Assembly (NCBI GenBank): GCA_009923345.1 | Contig: RFTR01000043.1 | Span: 1 to 11,806 of the forward strand | Length of the DNA: 11,806 nucleotides | Reading direction: 5' to 3' | From: Betaproteobacteria bacterium | GTDB taxonomy: Bacteria; Pseudomonadota; Gammaproteobacteria; Burkholderiales; Burkholderiaceae_C | Shown here: positions 1-7,732 of the stretch, one piece after another | Numbering within the stretch: position 1 is the first letter of the stretch | Layout of the letters: each line of letters starts with the position of its first letter | Made by a program: the position numbers and the translations under genes | Notes under the pieces: model-generated | What the model saw: the letters and a program-made list of their open reading frames with translations, nothing else | What the model was told of the DNA's origin: nothing | The model's database searches: none

Positions 1-1428
1 GTCAAGGGTGGAGACGTCTAGGTCGGCGTAGTAGCTCATGGCTAGCGTTCTGGGGATGGGGGTGGCGCTCATCATGAGCATGTGGGGTTCTGAATCCGAG
101 TGCATTTTTTCTCTTAGCGCTAGCCGTTGGGCTACGCCGAATCTATGTTGCTCGTCGATGATGGCTAAGGCCAAGTTTTTAAATTGCACTTGTTCTTGGA
201 TGACTGCATGTGTACCGACTACCAATGCAGCTTCGCCACTGGCTATGAGCGCCAGCATTTCAGTTCGCTCTTTTTTCTTTTGGCTGCCTGTGAGCCACGC
301 TACGCGTTTGCCCAATGGAGTCAACAGTGGTTCTAACCAACCTATGAGTTTGCGGAAATGTTGTTCGGCCAAGATTTCTGTGGGAGCCATTAGGGCACAT
401 TGCCAACCGTTGTCAATGGCGATGGCGGCTGCCAGTGCAGCGACTACTGTTTTGCCAGATCCGACGTCACCTTGTAATAGGCGATGCATGGGGATGGCGC
501 GTTGGATGTCGTTGGCTATTTCTTCTCCTACACGTCTTTGCGCGTTTGTTAGGCCGAAGGGCAATACGCCTAAGAGTTGCTCTTGCAAACCATTTTTATG
601 AAGTCCTAGTGCTGGTGCTCGCAATGTGGCGCGTTCGCGTTTGGATTGCAACTGTGAGAGTTGTTGCGCCAGCAGTTCTTCCGCTTTGAGGCGTTGCCAG
701 GCAGGGTGGGTGCGGTCTTCTAATTGCGCCAGCGATACGTCTGGGGTGGGGTGATGCAGGAAATGCAAGGACTGCTCGAGCCCCCAGGTTTTGGTGGTGC
801 TTTGCGCTAACGACGGTGGCGCTAGTCCAGAGGGAATAGTCTCTACAAATTCACCTTGTCGCGCGGCATGCAACACGCCTCCATGCACTGCTTTGCGCAA
901 ATACGACTGGGGCAAGCCTGCAGATGTGGGGTAGATGGGGGTGAGCGCGTTAGGGAGTTCGCCGCCAGCCGCATGAAAACTCGGGTGCATCATGGTGCGG
1001 CCCATGAAGCCACCGCGGACTTCACCGCGCAAGCGCAAACGGTTGCCTACTGATAACGCTTTTTGTTGGGAAGGGTAGAAGTTAAAAAACCGCAGAGTGC
1101 AAGTGTCGGAACCGTCGTCTACGACGACTAGCAATTGCCTTCTTGGTTTGTAAGCTACTTCGCACGATGTGACGGTGGCTTCGATTTGCGCCACGTCGCC
1201 TTCACGGGTGTCTGACAAGCGGACGATGCGGGTTTCGTCTTCGTAACGCAAGGGCAGATGCAAGGCCAAATCGATGGCGCGGTTCAAGCCTAATTTGCGC
1301 AGGGCTTTTTGCGGGGCGGTCAGAGGCTTAGATACTGACTGCTTGGCTTGAGACTCTGTGGCTTTTTTTGCAGTTGGCTTGGCGGGTGGCAGCATGGGCT
1401 TTGATTGTGCCCGCGCTATATGTTGCAT
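1..1428 (-). CDS. recG: ATP-dependent DNA helicase RecG (3' end beyond the window)
   Basis: RecG is a cytoplasmic superfamily 2 helicase that remodels stalled replication forks and recombination intermediates. Translating the minus strand from the ATG at 1428 gives 476 codons open to the window edge. The wedge/OB-fold domain occupies roughly residues 60-190. The helicase domain carries Walker A GDVGSGKT at 320-327, the DExH-type box DEQH followed by RFG at 425-431, and motif III SATPIPRT at 454-461. The C-terminal helicase half (motifs IV-VI) lies outside the window. The start is uncertain: ATG at 1428 has an AGG about 10 bases upstream, while the in-frame ATG at 1395 would drop 11 poorly conserved residues. 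Residues 10-40 are a Lys/Ala/Pro/Ser-rich extension before the conserved 'LTAPQKALRKLGL' segment. The gene is divergent from queA across about 63 bases. Confidence 0.97.
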   Translation of the reverse strand, partial: MQHIARAQSKPMLPPAKPTAKKATESQAKQSVSKPLTAPQKALRKLGLNRAIDLALHLPLRYEDETRIVRLSDTREGDVAQIEATVTSCEVAYKPRRQLLVVVDDGSDTCTLRFFNFYPSQQKALSVGNRLRLRGEVRGGFMGRTMMHPSFHAAGGELPNALTPIYPTSAGLPQSYLRKAVHGGVLHAARQGEFVETIPSGLAPPSLAQSTTKTWGLEQSLHFLHHPTPDVSLAQLEDRTHPAWQRLKAEELLAQQLSQLQSKRERATLRAPALGLHKNGLQEQLLGVLPFGLTNAQRRVGEEIANDIQRAIPMHRLLQGDVGSGKTVVAALAAAIAIDNGWQCALMAPTEILAEQHFRKLIGWLEPLLTPLGKRVAWLTGSQKKKERTEMLALIASGEAALVVGTHAVIQEQVQFKNLALAIIDEQHRFGVAQRLALREKMHSDSEPHMLMMSATPIPRTLAMSYYADLDVSTLD

Positions 1429-1491
1429 AACCAAATAAGCCTGCGAAAATACCTTTTTCACTTGGAACGGGCCCGTCCTGCCCTCAAGCAC

Positions 1492-2553
1492 ATGTCACAC
1501 ACTTACACCCTAAGCGATTTCGATTTCGCTCTTCCGCCAGAACTGATTGCCCAGCACCCTTCTTTTGAACGCAGTGCCTCGCGCTTGCTCGATGGCCGCC
1601 CAGGTTCTGCTGTTACAGACCGCATATTCAAAGAATTACCCGAACTTCTTCAATCCGGCGATCTGCTGGTGTTTAACGACACGCAAGTCGTGAAAGCGCG
1701 GTTATTTGGCGAAAAGCCAAGCGGCGGCAAGTTGGAATTATTGGTTGAGCGGGTGCTGCCAAATATTGCGGGCGAAGCACCCAATCAAGTGGTTGCGCAC
1801 ATGAAGGTGAGCAAAAAGCCGCCCGTTGGTTCGGTTATGCACATGGGGCCCAACAGCAACGCGTTCACGGCAGAGTATTTGGGTCGCTGGCCGGACGCAA
1901 ACGGGCAACTGTTCCGCTTTGCTTTCAGCGACGAGCCCCACACGCTGATGCAAAAGTATGGGCATGTGCCGCTGCCGCCTTACATCACCCACACCGATTC
2001 GGCTGAGGACGAGCAACGTTACCAAACTATTTTTGCCAAAGTGCCTGGCGCAGCGGCGGCTCCCACCGCGGCTTTGCACTTTGACCAAGGCGTTTTGGAC
2101 GCACTTGCCAACAAAGGCGTGCGGACCGCAAATGTCACATTGCATGTAGGCGCAGGCACATTTCAGCCGGTCAAAACCGAGAATCTCTCTGAACACCGCA
2201 TGCATAGTGAGTGGTACAACATTTCTGCAGAAACGGTGCAAGCCATTTCAGATTGCCGCGCGCGCGGAGGACGCGTGGTAGCCGTTGGGACGACTAGCGT
2301 GCGCACCTTAGAGTCTTGGGCAAAGACAGGTCAAACAAGCGGTGACACGCAAATTTTTATAACCCCAGGGTTTGCTTTTCAGGTGGTGGACGTGCTCATC
2401 ACCAATTTCCATTTACCTAAAAGCACTTTGCTGATGATGGTGAGTGCGTTTGCTGGGTTTGAGCACATGCATGCTCTCTATCAGCATGCGATTGCAAATG
2501 GGTACCGCTTTTTTAGTTATGGGGATGCGATGCTTTTGGAGAGAGAACGCTAA
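1492..2553 (+). CDS. queA: S-adenosylmethionine:tRNA ribosyltransferase-isomerase QueA
   Basis: QueA transfers and isomerises the ribosyl part of S-adenosylmethionine onto 7-aminomethyl-7-deazaguanine in tRNA, giving epoxyqueuosine at the wobble position. The 353-residue length is typical of the family. Visible family segments are 'FDFALPPELIAQHP' near the N-terminus, 'LLVFNDTQVVKARL' (F61-N62-D63), 'APTAALHF' at 190-197, 'LHVGAGTFQPV' and 'HRMHSEWY'. The frame is open from 1405, but the family N-terminus (MSHTYTLSDFDF) begins at 1492, so that ATG is preferred; no strong Shine-Dalgarno precedes it. Its pathway partner tgt, which acts earlier by inserting preQ1, is next on this strand, but a vapBC pair on the other strand lies between them. 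The stop is only 12 bases from the vapC stop, with no obvious terminator hairpin in the gap. Confidence 0.97.
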   Translation: MSHTYTLSDFDFALPPELIAQHPSFERSASRLLDGRPGSAVTDRIFKELPELLQSGDLLVFNDTQVVKARLFGEKPSGGKLELLVERVLPNIAGEAPNQVVAHMKVSKKPPVGSVMHMGPNSNAFTAEYLGRWPDANGQLFRFAFSDEPHTLMQKYGHVPLPPYITHTDSAEDEQRYQTIFAKVPGAAAAPTAALHFDQGVLDALANKGVRTANVTLHVGAGTFQPVKTENLSEHRMHSEWYNISAETVQAISDCRARGGRVVAVGTTSVRTLESWAKTGQTSGDTQIFITPGFAFQVVDVLITNFHLPKSTLLMMVSAFAGFEHMHALYQHAIANGYRFFSYGDAMLLERER

Positions 2554-2565
2554 CGCGTAATGCGC

Positions 2566-2940
2566 TCACCCTTTAGGAAAATATTGGACCTGCGGCAGGT
2601 TTTGGTAATCCGCATCTTGCGTCCACAAAGTGGCCTTGTGCTCCAAAGCGATGCTGTAAATCGCAGCATCTGCCATAGCAAGCTGGTGCAAATGCGCTGT
2701 CTTGGCGGCGGCTATGGCGCGGCTAGGAGTGAAGTCAATCACGCGCCCGCGATGCATCACCTCTATGCACTGACCTGCAATTGCCTCTGTTGTTTGCTTT
2801 ACGAGAAATTTGTAGACCTCATAAATGCTGATCACAGGTACAACCAGCAAAAGGTTCGATTCAATGGCGGCGGCAAACAAGTCTGCACGCGCGCTGTCTA
2901 AAAAATATTCAATCCAGCCCGAGGAATCCACCACATTCAT
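2566..2940 (-). CDS. vapC: VapC-family PIN-domain ribonuclease toxin
   Basis: A 124-residue PIN-domain protein. Family members are Mg2+-dependent endoribonucleases that cut tRNA or rRNA and stop growth when free of their antitoxin. The acidic active-site set is complete by inspection: D5 in 'VVDSSGW', E41 in 'SIYEVYK', D91 in 'LAMADAAIYSIA', and D109/D111 in 'TQDADYQNL'. This suggests an intact nuclease rather than a decayed remnant. The ATG overlaps the stop of the upstream vapB by 4 bases (ATGA), the usual coupling in vapBC operons. The gene converges on queA with 12 bases between stops. Its RNA target cannot be read from the sequence. Confidence 0.93.
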   Translation of the reverse strand: MNVVDSSGWIEYFLDSARADLFAAAIESNLLLVVPVISIYEVYKFLVKQTTEAIAGQCIEVMHRGRVIDFTPSRAIAAAKTAHLHQLAMADAAIYSIALEHKATLWTQDADYQNLPQVQYFPKG

Positions 2941-3161
2941 TCAAAGTTCCGATCTGCTTCTTTGTCGATCTCGGTGGCGACGATGCATTGACCTTTCAAA
3001 ATTCCCCTGTAAGCCCGAATCGGCAGTTCTGGCGTGATCACCAATTCTTTGCCACGCACTTCAAATTGGATCTGGGATCCTGGCGAAATACCCAACTGGG
3101 TACGCATCGCGATCGGCAATGTCACTTGTCCTTTACTGGAGACAGTAGCTTGGGCGGCCAT
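2937..3161 (-). CDS. vapB: VapB-family antitoxin with AbrB/SpoVT DNA-binding domain
   Basis: A 74-residue protein with an N-terminal swapped-hairpin AbrB/SpoVT/MazE fold, seen in 'ATVSSKGQVTLPIAMRTQLGI' and the following 'GSQIQFEVRGKELVIT' (about residues 5-48). The remaining 25 or so residues probably wrap around VapC. Such antitoxins bind the toxin and repress their own operon. The frame is open from 3242, but the extra 27 residues are Phe/Tyr-rich and unlike the family. The ATG at 3161 begins at the conserved domain and follows AAGGAA at a suitable distance, so it is preferred. vapB precedes and overlaps vapC by 4 bases. It is divergent from tgt, sharing about 100 AT-rich bases that must hold both promoters. 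Confidence 0.91.
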   Translation of the reverse strand: MAAQATVSSKGQVTLPIAMRTQLGISPGSQIQFEVRGKELVITPELPIRAYRGILKGQCIVATEIDKEADRNFE

Positions 3162-3186
3162 GGCACTTTCCTTACAAAACAGATTG

Positions 3187-3237
3187 GTAAAGCGATTATA
3201 AAAGTAAATCTTCCAAAAAAGTAAAGCAAAACTCGAA
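3187..3237. repeat. Three tandem 17-bp direct repeats, possible VapB operator
   Basis: The heptamer GTAAA(G/T)C starts at 3187, 3204 and 3221, an exact 17-base period. The 10 bases following each heptamer are A-rich and poorly conserved. The repeats cover the putative -10 and -35 of vapBC and lie in the vapB/tgt divergent region, where a self-repressing AbrB-type antitoxin would be expected to bind. The periodicity is seen directly; the operator role is inferred. In so AT-rich a stretch, chance similarity is possible. Confidence 0.35.
3195..3225 (-). promoter_or_regulatory. Probable sigma70-type promoter of vapBC
   Basis: Read on the minus strand, 3200-3195 is an exact TATAAT -10 hexamer. 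Upstream, 3225-3220 reads TTTACT, a partial -35 match, at a long 19-base spacing. The -10 ends 33 bases before the vapB ATG. The region is strongly AT-rich compared with its surroundings. The -10 is a direct match; the -35 choice is weak and the promoter is inferred. Confidence 0.4.
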
Positions 3238-3261
3238 AACAATGAAACTTACACTCCCAGC

Positions 3262-4431
<1,170 letters not shown>

Positions 4432-4443
<12 letters not shown>

Positions 4444-4503
4444 CCCTAATTAACTCTAATTAACTTTTTATCCTTGCAGGATTAATTAGGTTCTGACCCC
4501 AAT
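4432..4503. repeat. Imperfect inverted repeat at the tgt/FIST convergent junction
   Basis: Arms of 22 bases at 4432-4453 and 4482-4503 are reverse complements at 20 of 22 positions, with a 28-base loop. Each arm contains a GGGTC...GACCC-like core (GGGTCTGACCC at 4436-4446) followed by a TAATTAA-type stretch. CTAATTAAC also recurs as a direct repeat (4446-4454 and 4456-4464). The left arm encodes the end of Tgt. The right arm ends 7 bases before the FIST stop codon. The position between converging genes would suit a two-way terminator. The GGGGTCTGACCCC-type core resembles dispersed REP-like palindromes seen in proteobacteria, from memory. Which of these it is cannot be decided from one copy. 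Confidence 0.7.
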
Positions 4504-4510
4504 TAAATTC

Positions 4511-5773
4511 TCACGCCGTAAAGACCGTCAACACGCCGGTATAGCCATACAAATCTTGGTGCGCGATTTCACCGCCGGCGAAGAAGCCTACTAGGGGGAC
4601 ATCGCCTAGGGCGCGTCGGACTATGTTGAGTTCTGCGCTGGGGGAACCAAAGTGCGGGCCACCGCGGCCGGCGCAGCTGATGTAGATGGCACCCGCCATG
4701 CGTCTTGCGGGATGGGGTTGGTTATCGGTATCTGTGTTCAATACGCCAGCTAATTCAGCGGTCATTTCTTCGGGCTCTAGTGCTTCGCGAATTTCTGCGC
4801 CTATGCGCATCAAGTCTGCGCGGGCTGCTGCTGCGTTGCGTTGACAAAACGTGAGTTGCATGCCAACTTCTACTGCTTGCGCGATGGCAACTGCTTGGCG
4901 GCCGGGATCTAGGCCGATGATGTGTCTAACCAACACGGCGTCATCAAACTCGCCTGTTCTTTTGATCGATGCATCTTTGGCTTGCGCCAAGCCAACGAGC
5001 GTGGCACGCACTTTGGCTAAGGCGGGCTGGGGTTTAGCTAGATCAATTTGTAAATCCCGCACCAATACATCTAGTGCTGGTTCGCCATCGAGATGTGTGA
5101 CCAAATGGCCTTCGCATGCTGTCACCGTATGCACTGGCGCAATCGGCAAACATCCTTGTGTTACGCGCGAGATGAGCGCGACGTCGGCATCAAAAGCCAC
5201 GCCACTCAAACCACCATGGAACACACCACCCGCTTTACCCTGCCCTGCAATGTTTCCGTCACCGCGCAACGCAAACTGCACAACCTCTGCGCGGCTCGAT
5301 GCCAAGCCACCAAACACATATCCACTGTCGGTGCGTTGCGCCAGTTCTGCAATCAATTCAGGAACGTCTGGCGTTTGTGCGTCTGCATGGACTAGCGCGG
5401 TGTGCGGCGTAAATGCGTGAGCACCACCCGAATGCACTAACGGCGCGACACCGCTAAACACTCTGTAATTTTCGCCCGATATATCGCACAGCATCACGCT
5501 CATTGCGGGCTCGTCAAAGTACTCGACGTTGTTGGCGGCAATGCCAACGCCAACCGTGCCCACCCAATCGGTAACTTCTGGTAACTCAGCACTCAAATGG
5601 TCCAAGATCTCTTGCGCATCATGCGCATATTGGTCAGTGATATACAAAAGCCCAAGGGGTGGCGCACTGGCGTATTCGGGTAATGCAAGATGGGCGCGCA
5701 ATTGCGCCAACACCAAACCTGCTGCCATTTGCCACTGCGGATGCGTGGCATGGCCGTAGGGGAATAACTTCAT
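4511..5773 (-). CDS. FIST N- and C-domain signal transduction protein
   Basis: A 420-residue protein with the FIST_N and FIST_C layout. FIST_N runs from about residue 35 to 220, with 'VGTVGVGIAA' at 71-80 and the paired 'YVFGGLASS' and 'GGLSGVAF' segments. FIST_C runs from about 235 to 415, with 'YISCAGRGG' near 364-372 and 'VPLVGFFAGGEIA' near 392-404. FIST proteins are predicted small-ligand sensors, possibly for amino acids, and often occur beside or fused to signalling domains; their ligand is mostly unknown. No signal peptide or membrane segment is seen and no kinase or cyclase domain is attached. It lies 42 bases after the phaM-like gene on the same strand, so shared transcription is possible. 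Its ATG has only a weak upstream AAGAT. Family assignment is firm, but the specific role is not. Confidence 0.92.
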   Translation of the reverse strand: MKLFPYGHATHPQWQMAAGLVLAQLRAHLALPEYASAPPLGLLYITDQYAHDAQEILDHLSAELPEVTDWVGTVGVGIAANNVEYFDEPAMSVMLCDISGENYRVFSGVAPLVHSGGAHAFTPHTALVHADAQTPDVPELIAELAQRTDSGYVFGGLASSRAEVVQFALRGDGNIAGQGKAGGVFHGGLSGVAFDADVALISRVTQGCLPIAPVHTVTACEGHLVTHLDGEPALDVLVRDLQIDLAKPQPALAKVRATLVGLAQAKDASIKRTGEFDDAVLVRHIIGLDPGRQAVAIAQAVEVGMQLTFCQRNAAAARADLMRIGAEIREALEPEEMTAELAGVLNTDTDNQPHPARRMAGAIYISCAGRGGPHFGSPSAELNIVRRALGDVPLVGFFAGGEIAHQDLYGYTGVLTVFTA

Positions 5774-5815
5774 ATCTTGTTAAGTCTTGAATGTACGAAA
5801 GTAAAAAACGCTAAT

Positions 5816-6418
5816 TCAACGAGACGCTTTCGTCTTAGATGTAGCGGTCTTTGTTGGTGATTTACGTTTCGCGCTACTAGCAGTACCAGCGCTGCTTTTA
5901 TTTGATGCAGTAGTTTTTTTAGCAGGGAAATTTTTGGGCACTGCATTTGTGGCGTGCGTACTTGCATGGGTTGCCATGTCTTTCATCGCATGCGTGGCAA
6001 TATGTTGGAACTGCTCAGTCAAAGCGCCCCACCATTGCGTAGGGTCTACCTTGTTGTCTTTGGTAGCAGTTTTTGCTTGGGGCTTTTCTTCTTCAGGCGC
6101 CGCTTGATTTACAGGCTTGACCTTGAGCGACTCCGCCATGTCTTGGAAATTGACATTCATGTTTTGCAAAGTAGACAAGGTCATGCGTTGCACTTCCATC
6201 GCTTGGATCGTGGCAGCGATGCCCTTAGCGTTTTGCTCTAACCAAAATTGCACCGTCTTGAGTTCTTGGATGCGCTTGTCTATTTCCTTGGGGTCCAGCG
6301 TAGGCGCCACCCAGCCAGGGACGCCCGTGGCATTCGAAGAGGCCTGTGGTGTGAGGTTTTTTAAAAAATCAAAACCTGGAACGAATTTGGTGAAATCAAA
6401 AGCATTGGAATCAGTCAT
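5816..6418 (-). CDS. PhaM-like polyhydroxyalkanoate granule-associated protein
   Basis: A 200-residue cytosolic protein resembling PhaM of Ralstonia/Cupriavidus, which binds DNA and PHB synthase, activates the synthase and helps share granules between daughter cells. The N-terminal part has 'FVPGFDFLKNL' followed by a helical segment at about 42-100 ('LDPKEIDKRIQELKTVQFWLEQN' with 'TIQAMEVQRMTLSTLQNM') matching the family core. Residues 126-140 contain 'PTQWWGALTEQFQHIA'. The tail from about 160 is rich in Lys, Ala, Ser and Thr and includes PAKK at 165-168, like the histone-H1-type DNA-binding tail of PhaM. It is shorter than the roughly 260 residues I recall for Cupriavidus PhaM, with fewer PAKK repeats. 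No phaC or phasin gene is visible nearby. Confidence is good for the family and moderate for identical function. Confidence 0.8.
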   Translation of the reverse strand: MTDSNAFDFTKFVPGFDFLKNLTPQASSNATGVPGWVAPTLDPKEIDKRIQELKTVQFWLEQNAKGIAATIQAMEVQRMTLSTLQNMNVNFQDMAESLKVKPVNQAAPEEEKPQAKTATKDNKVDPTQWWGALTEQFQHIATHAMKDMATHASTHATNAVPKNFPAKKTTASNKSSAGTASSAKRKSPTKTATSKTKASR

Positions 6419-6424
6419 GCATGG

Positions 6425-6430
6425 CCTCCT
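6425..6430 (-). promoter_or_regulatory. Consensus ribosome binding site of the PhaM-like gene
   Basis: The minus strand reads AGGAGG, a full Shine-Dalgarno match, 6 bases before the ATG at 6418. It stands out because most genes in this window have weak or no such site. It also fixes the start over an out-of-frame ATG 4 bases upstream. Confidence 0.65.
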
Positions 6431-6485
6431 GAGGGCTGGCTGTCAAAGATACAAGCATAAACCCTTGGAGCCGTTGCAAAACAAA

Positions 6486-6971
6486 TCAATGCTTGTGATC
6501 ACCGTGCTGGTGGTTCATCCCCTGTCCAGATGGCGGTTGCACACTCACTGGCACTTGCACAACTTGCTGCGATTTTTTTCCGCTGCTGTCTTGAAAGGTC
6601 AAGGTCAAAGGTACGGCGACATCTTTGTTCAGAGGTAGTTTCAAATCCATTAGCATGATGTGAAAACCACCAGGCTTTAGATCGACAGCTTTGCCAGCAG
6701 GCAAGTCAAGTCCATTTGGCAACGCAGACATTTTCATAACATCTTTGTCCATCTTCATCTCGTGAATTTCTACGATGCCTGCGACTGGTGTGCTTGCAGC
6801 GACCAACTTGGAATTCTCTTTAGACGTCACCGTCATGAAAGCGCCGGTCGCTTTTTGGCCTTGTACCGTGGCACGGGCCCAAGCGTTAGTGACTGCAATG
6901 GTTTGCGCTACAACGTGATTTGCGAAAAAAAGACTGGCCACGAGAGCGAATAGGCTGAGGAGGTGTTTCAT
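6486..6971 (-). CDS. PCuAC-family periplasmic copper(I) chaperone
   Basis: A 161-residue secreted protein. PCuAC proteins carry Cu(I) in the periplasm, mainly to the CuA centre of cytochrome c oxidase together with Sco proteins. Residues 1-22 form a signal peptide (Lys, hydrophobic core, 'NHVVAQ' cleavage region), followed by 'IAVTNAWARAT', typical of the mature N-terminus. The copper motif H-x10-M-x(21-22)-H-x-M is seen as H70, M81, H104 and M106. The C-terminal tail 'GMNHQHGDHKH' is His/Met-rich and probably binds extra copper. The frame is open upstream to 7085, but the signal peptide starts at 6971, where AAAGGAAA gives a good ribosome site. It ends 67 bases before the phaM-like start. 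A DUF2946 gene upstream fits a copper-related neighbourhood. No sco gene is in the window. Confidence 0.92.
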   Translation of the reverse strand: MKHLLSLFALVASLFFANHVVAQTIAVTNAWARATVQGQKATGAFMTVTSKENSKLVAASTPVAGIVEIHEMKMDKDVMKMSALPNGLDLPAGKAVDLKPGGFHIMLMDLKLPLNKDVAVPLTLTFQDSSGKKSQQVVQVPVSVQPPSGQGMNHQHGDHKH

Positions 6972-6991
6972 AATTTCCTTTGGTAATTGCA

Positions 6992-7264
6992 TTAGTGTTG
7001 GTGATGTTCTATTGAAGGCAGTAGCTCCAATAGAGCTACAGGTGTTTTCAAACCTTTGGTGCATTCCTGTCTGACGCTGATCCAACGGAAACCAGATTTA
7101 GTAGGCAAACGTGTGAAGAATGAAAACTCATCAAACCGTTCATTTAGCAAATGGAAGTCTTTGTTGTTAGCCTCCCATTTGATGCCCACCACATCCTCGG
7201 CGATGATTTTGCCGTTGCAAGTGATGGGACTACACAAAAGTGCTGTGATTAATTTTTTTGACAA
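6992..7264 (-). CDS. Unrecognised short open reading frame upstream of PCuAC
   Basis: A 90-codon frame starting with TTG (MSKKLITALL...) and ending 20 bases before the PCuAC ATG. I do not recognise it. It has a short hydrophobic stretch near the N-terminus ('LITALLCSPITC'), three cysteines (two in that stretch, one in 'RQECTKG'), an aromatic-rich middle ('FDEFSFFTRLP', 'GFRWISV') and a His-rich end ('EHHQH'). Codon use looks gene-like, but there is no ATG, no Shine-Dalgarno, and no in-frame ATG upstream before a stop near 7300. It could be a small protein co-transcribed with PCuAC, the 3' remnant of a longer gene, or a non-coding leader. If it is not a gene, 6972-7358 is a 387-base gap in which I see only a possible promoter. 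Confidence 0.35.
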   Translation of the reverse strand: MSKKLITALLCSPITCNGKIIAEDVVGIKWEANNKDFHLLNERFDEFSFFTRLPTKSGFRWISVRQECTKGLKTPVALLELLPSIEHHQH

Positions 7265-7269
7265 GGTAA

Positions 7270-7298
7270 ATTCTAAAATTCTTCTAAGCGAGTACCAA
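7270..7298 (-). promoter_or_regulatory. Possible promoter upstream of the PCuAC region
   Basis: On the minus strand TTGGTA (7298-7293) and TAGAAT (7275-7270) are separated by 17 bases, matching sigma70 hexamers at 4/6 and 5/6 positions. Transcription would begin near 7262, at about the TTG of the short reading frame, about 290 bases before the PCuAC ATG. GAGTACC (plus strand) occurs twice here, at 7290 and 7308. Evidence is pattern matching only. Confidence 0.27.
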
Positions 7299-7358
7299 CA
7301 TCACATTGAGTACCCAAGAAATAACGCACAACGCAAACGCGCTATGCCCGCTTCAAGA

Positions 7359-7718
7359 TCAAAGGAGGAAAGTAGGCGGTCCGCGCGAAGGCAGTGGCGG
7401 AGCTGTGAGAGACGCGATGTGTGCTGCCACAGTGGGCAACAACGCATGCGAGAGAGGTGAGGGTTGTGTCAGCGCTGTATTTAACGCTGAGGGAAATGCA
7501 CCGATGCCGGCGCACAAGGGGCAATCCAAGGTGGGCGAAGAAGAAATAGAACCATCTTCATCGCCTTGCACAACCAATTTCATGCTGCCGGTGCTGGTAC
7601 ACACCATGTCCATAGCTTTGGGTTGAACCATGGGAGATGCAATGGCCACGCCCACCGACAAAGCAAACCACACCAGCACGAGGCGGATGATGTTTGAAGT
7701 GTTGCGCAGGTATTGCAT
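7359..7718 (-). CDS. DUF2946 family small envelope protein
   Basis: A 119-residue protein with one hydrophobic N-terminal segment (about residues 10-28, ending 'AIASPM'), probably a signal peptide or anchor. A 'DCPLCAG' motif follows at 65-71 and the C-terminal 'PSRGPP'. The CPLC pair in mid-protein and the R-G-P-P end are characteristic of DUF2946. The family has no established function but is often found near copper-handling, TonB-receptor and PCuAC/Sco genes, so a metal-related envelope role is plausible; CPLC may bind metal. It starts just after the expected end of the broken fumarylacetoacetate hydrolase-family gene. No clear Shine-Dalgarno is seen before the ATG. Whether it is co-transcribed with PCuAC is unclear. 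Confidence 0.8.
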   Translation of the reverse strand: MQYLRNTSNIIRLVLVWFALSVGVAIASPMVQPKAMDMVCTSTGSMKLVVQGDEDGSISSSPTLDCPLCAGIGAFPSALNTALTQPSPLSHALLPTVAAHIASLTAPPLPSRGPPTFLL

Positions 7719-7732
7719 GCTGAAAATTTTAA

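Noticed and set aside
38..1053. Several plus-strand open frames opposite recG
   Set aside because: The minus strand is continuously open and carries all expected RecG helicase motifs, so the plus-strand frames are shadows without recognisable domains.
1467..1476. Ten-base perfect palindrome ACGGGCCCGT between recG and queA
   Set aside because: It is short and GC-only in the centre, with no repeat copies nearby. Chance occurrence is likely and no regulator can be named.
1405..1491. Upstream extension of queA by 29 codons
   Set aside because: The extension overlaps recG, has no family similarity, and the conserved QueA N-terminus begins at 1492.
5815..5840. Stem-loop (AGACG/CGTCT) at the end of the PhaM-like gene, considered as a terminator
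   Set aside because: The stem is only five pairs, lies mainly within coding sequence, and the T run begins too far downstream for a standard intrinsic terminator.
7056..7626. Plus-strand frames opposite DUF2946 and the short unknown frame
   Set aside because: They have Arg-rich, low-complexity composition and no domains, while the minus strand has a recognisable DUF2946 protein.
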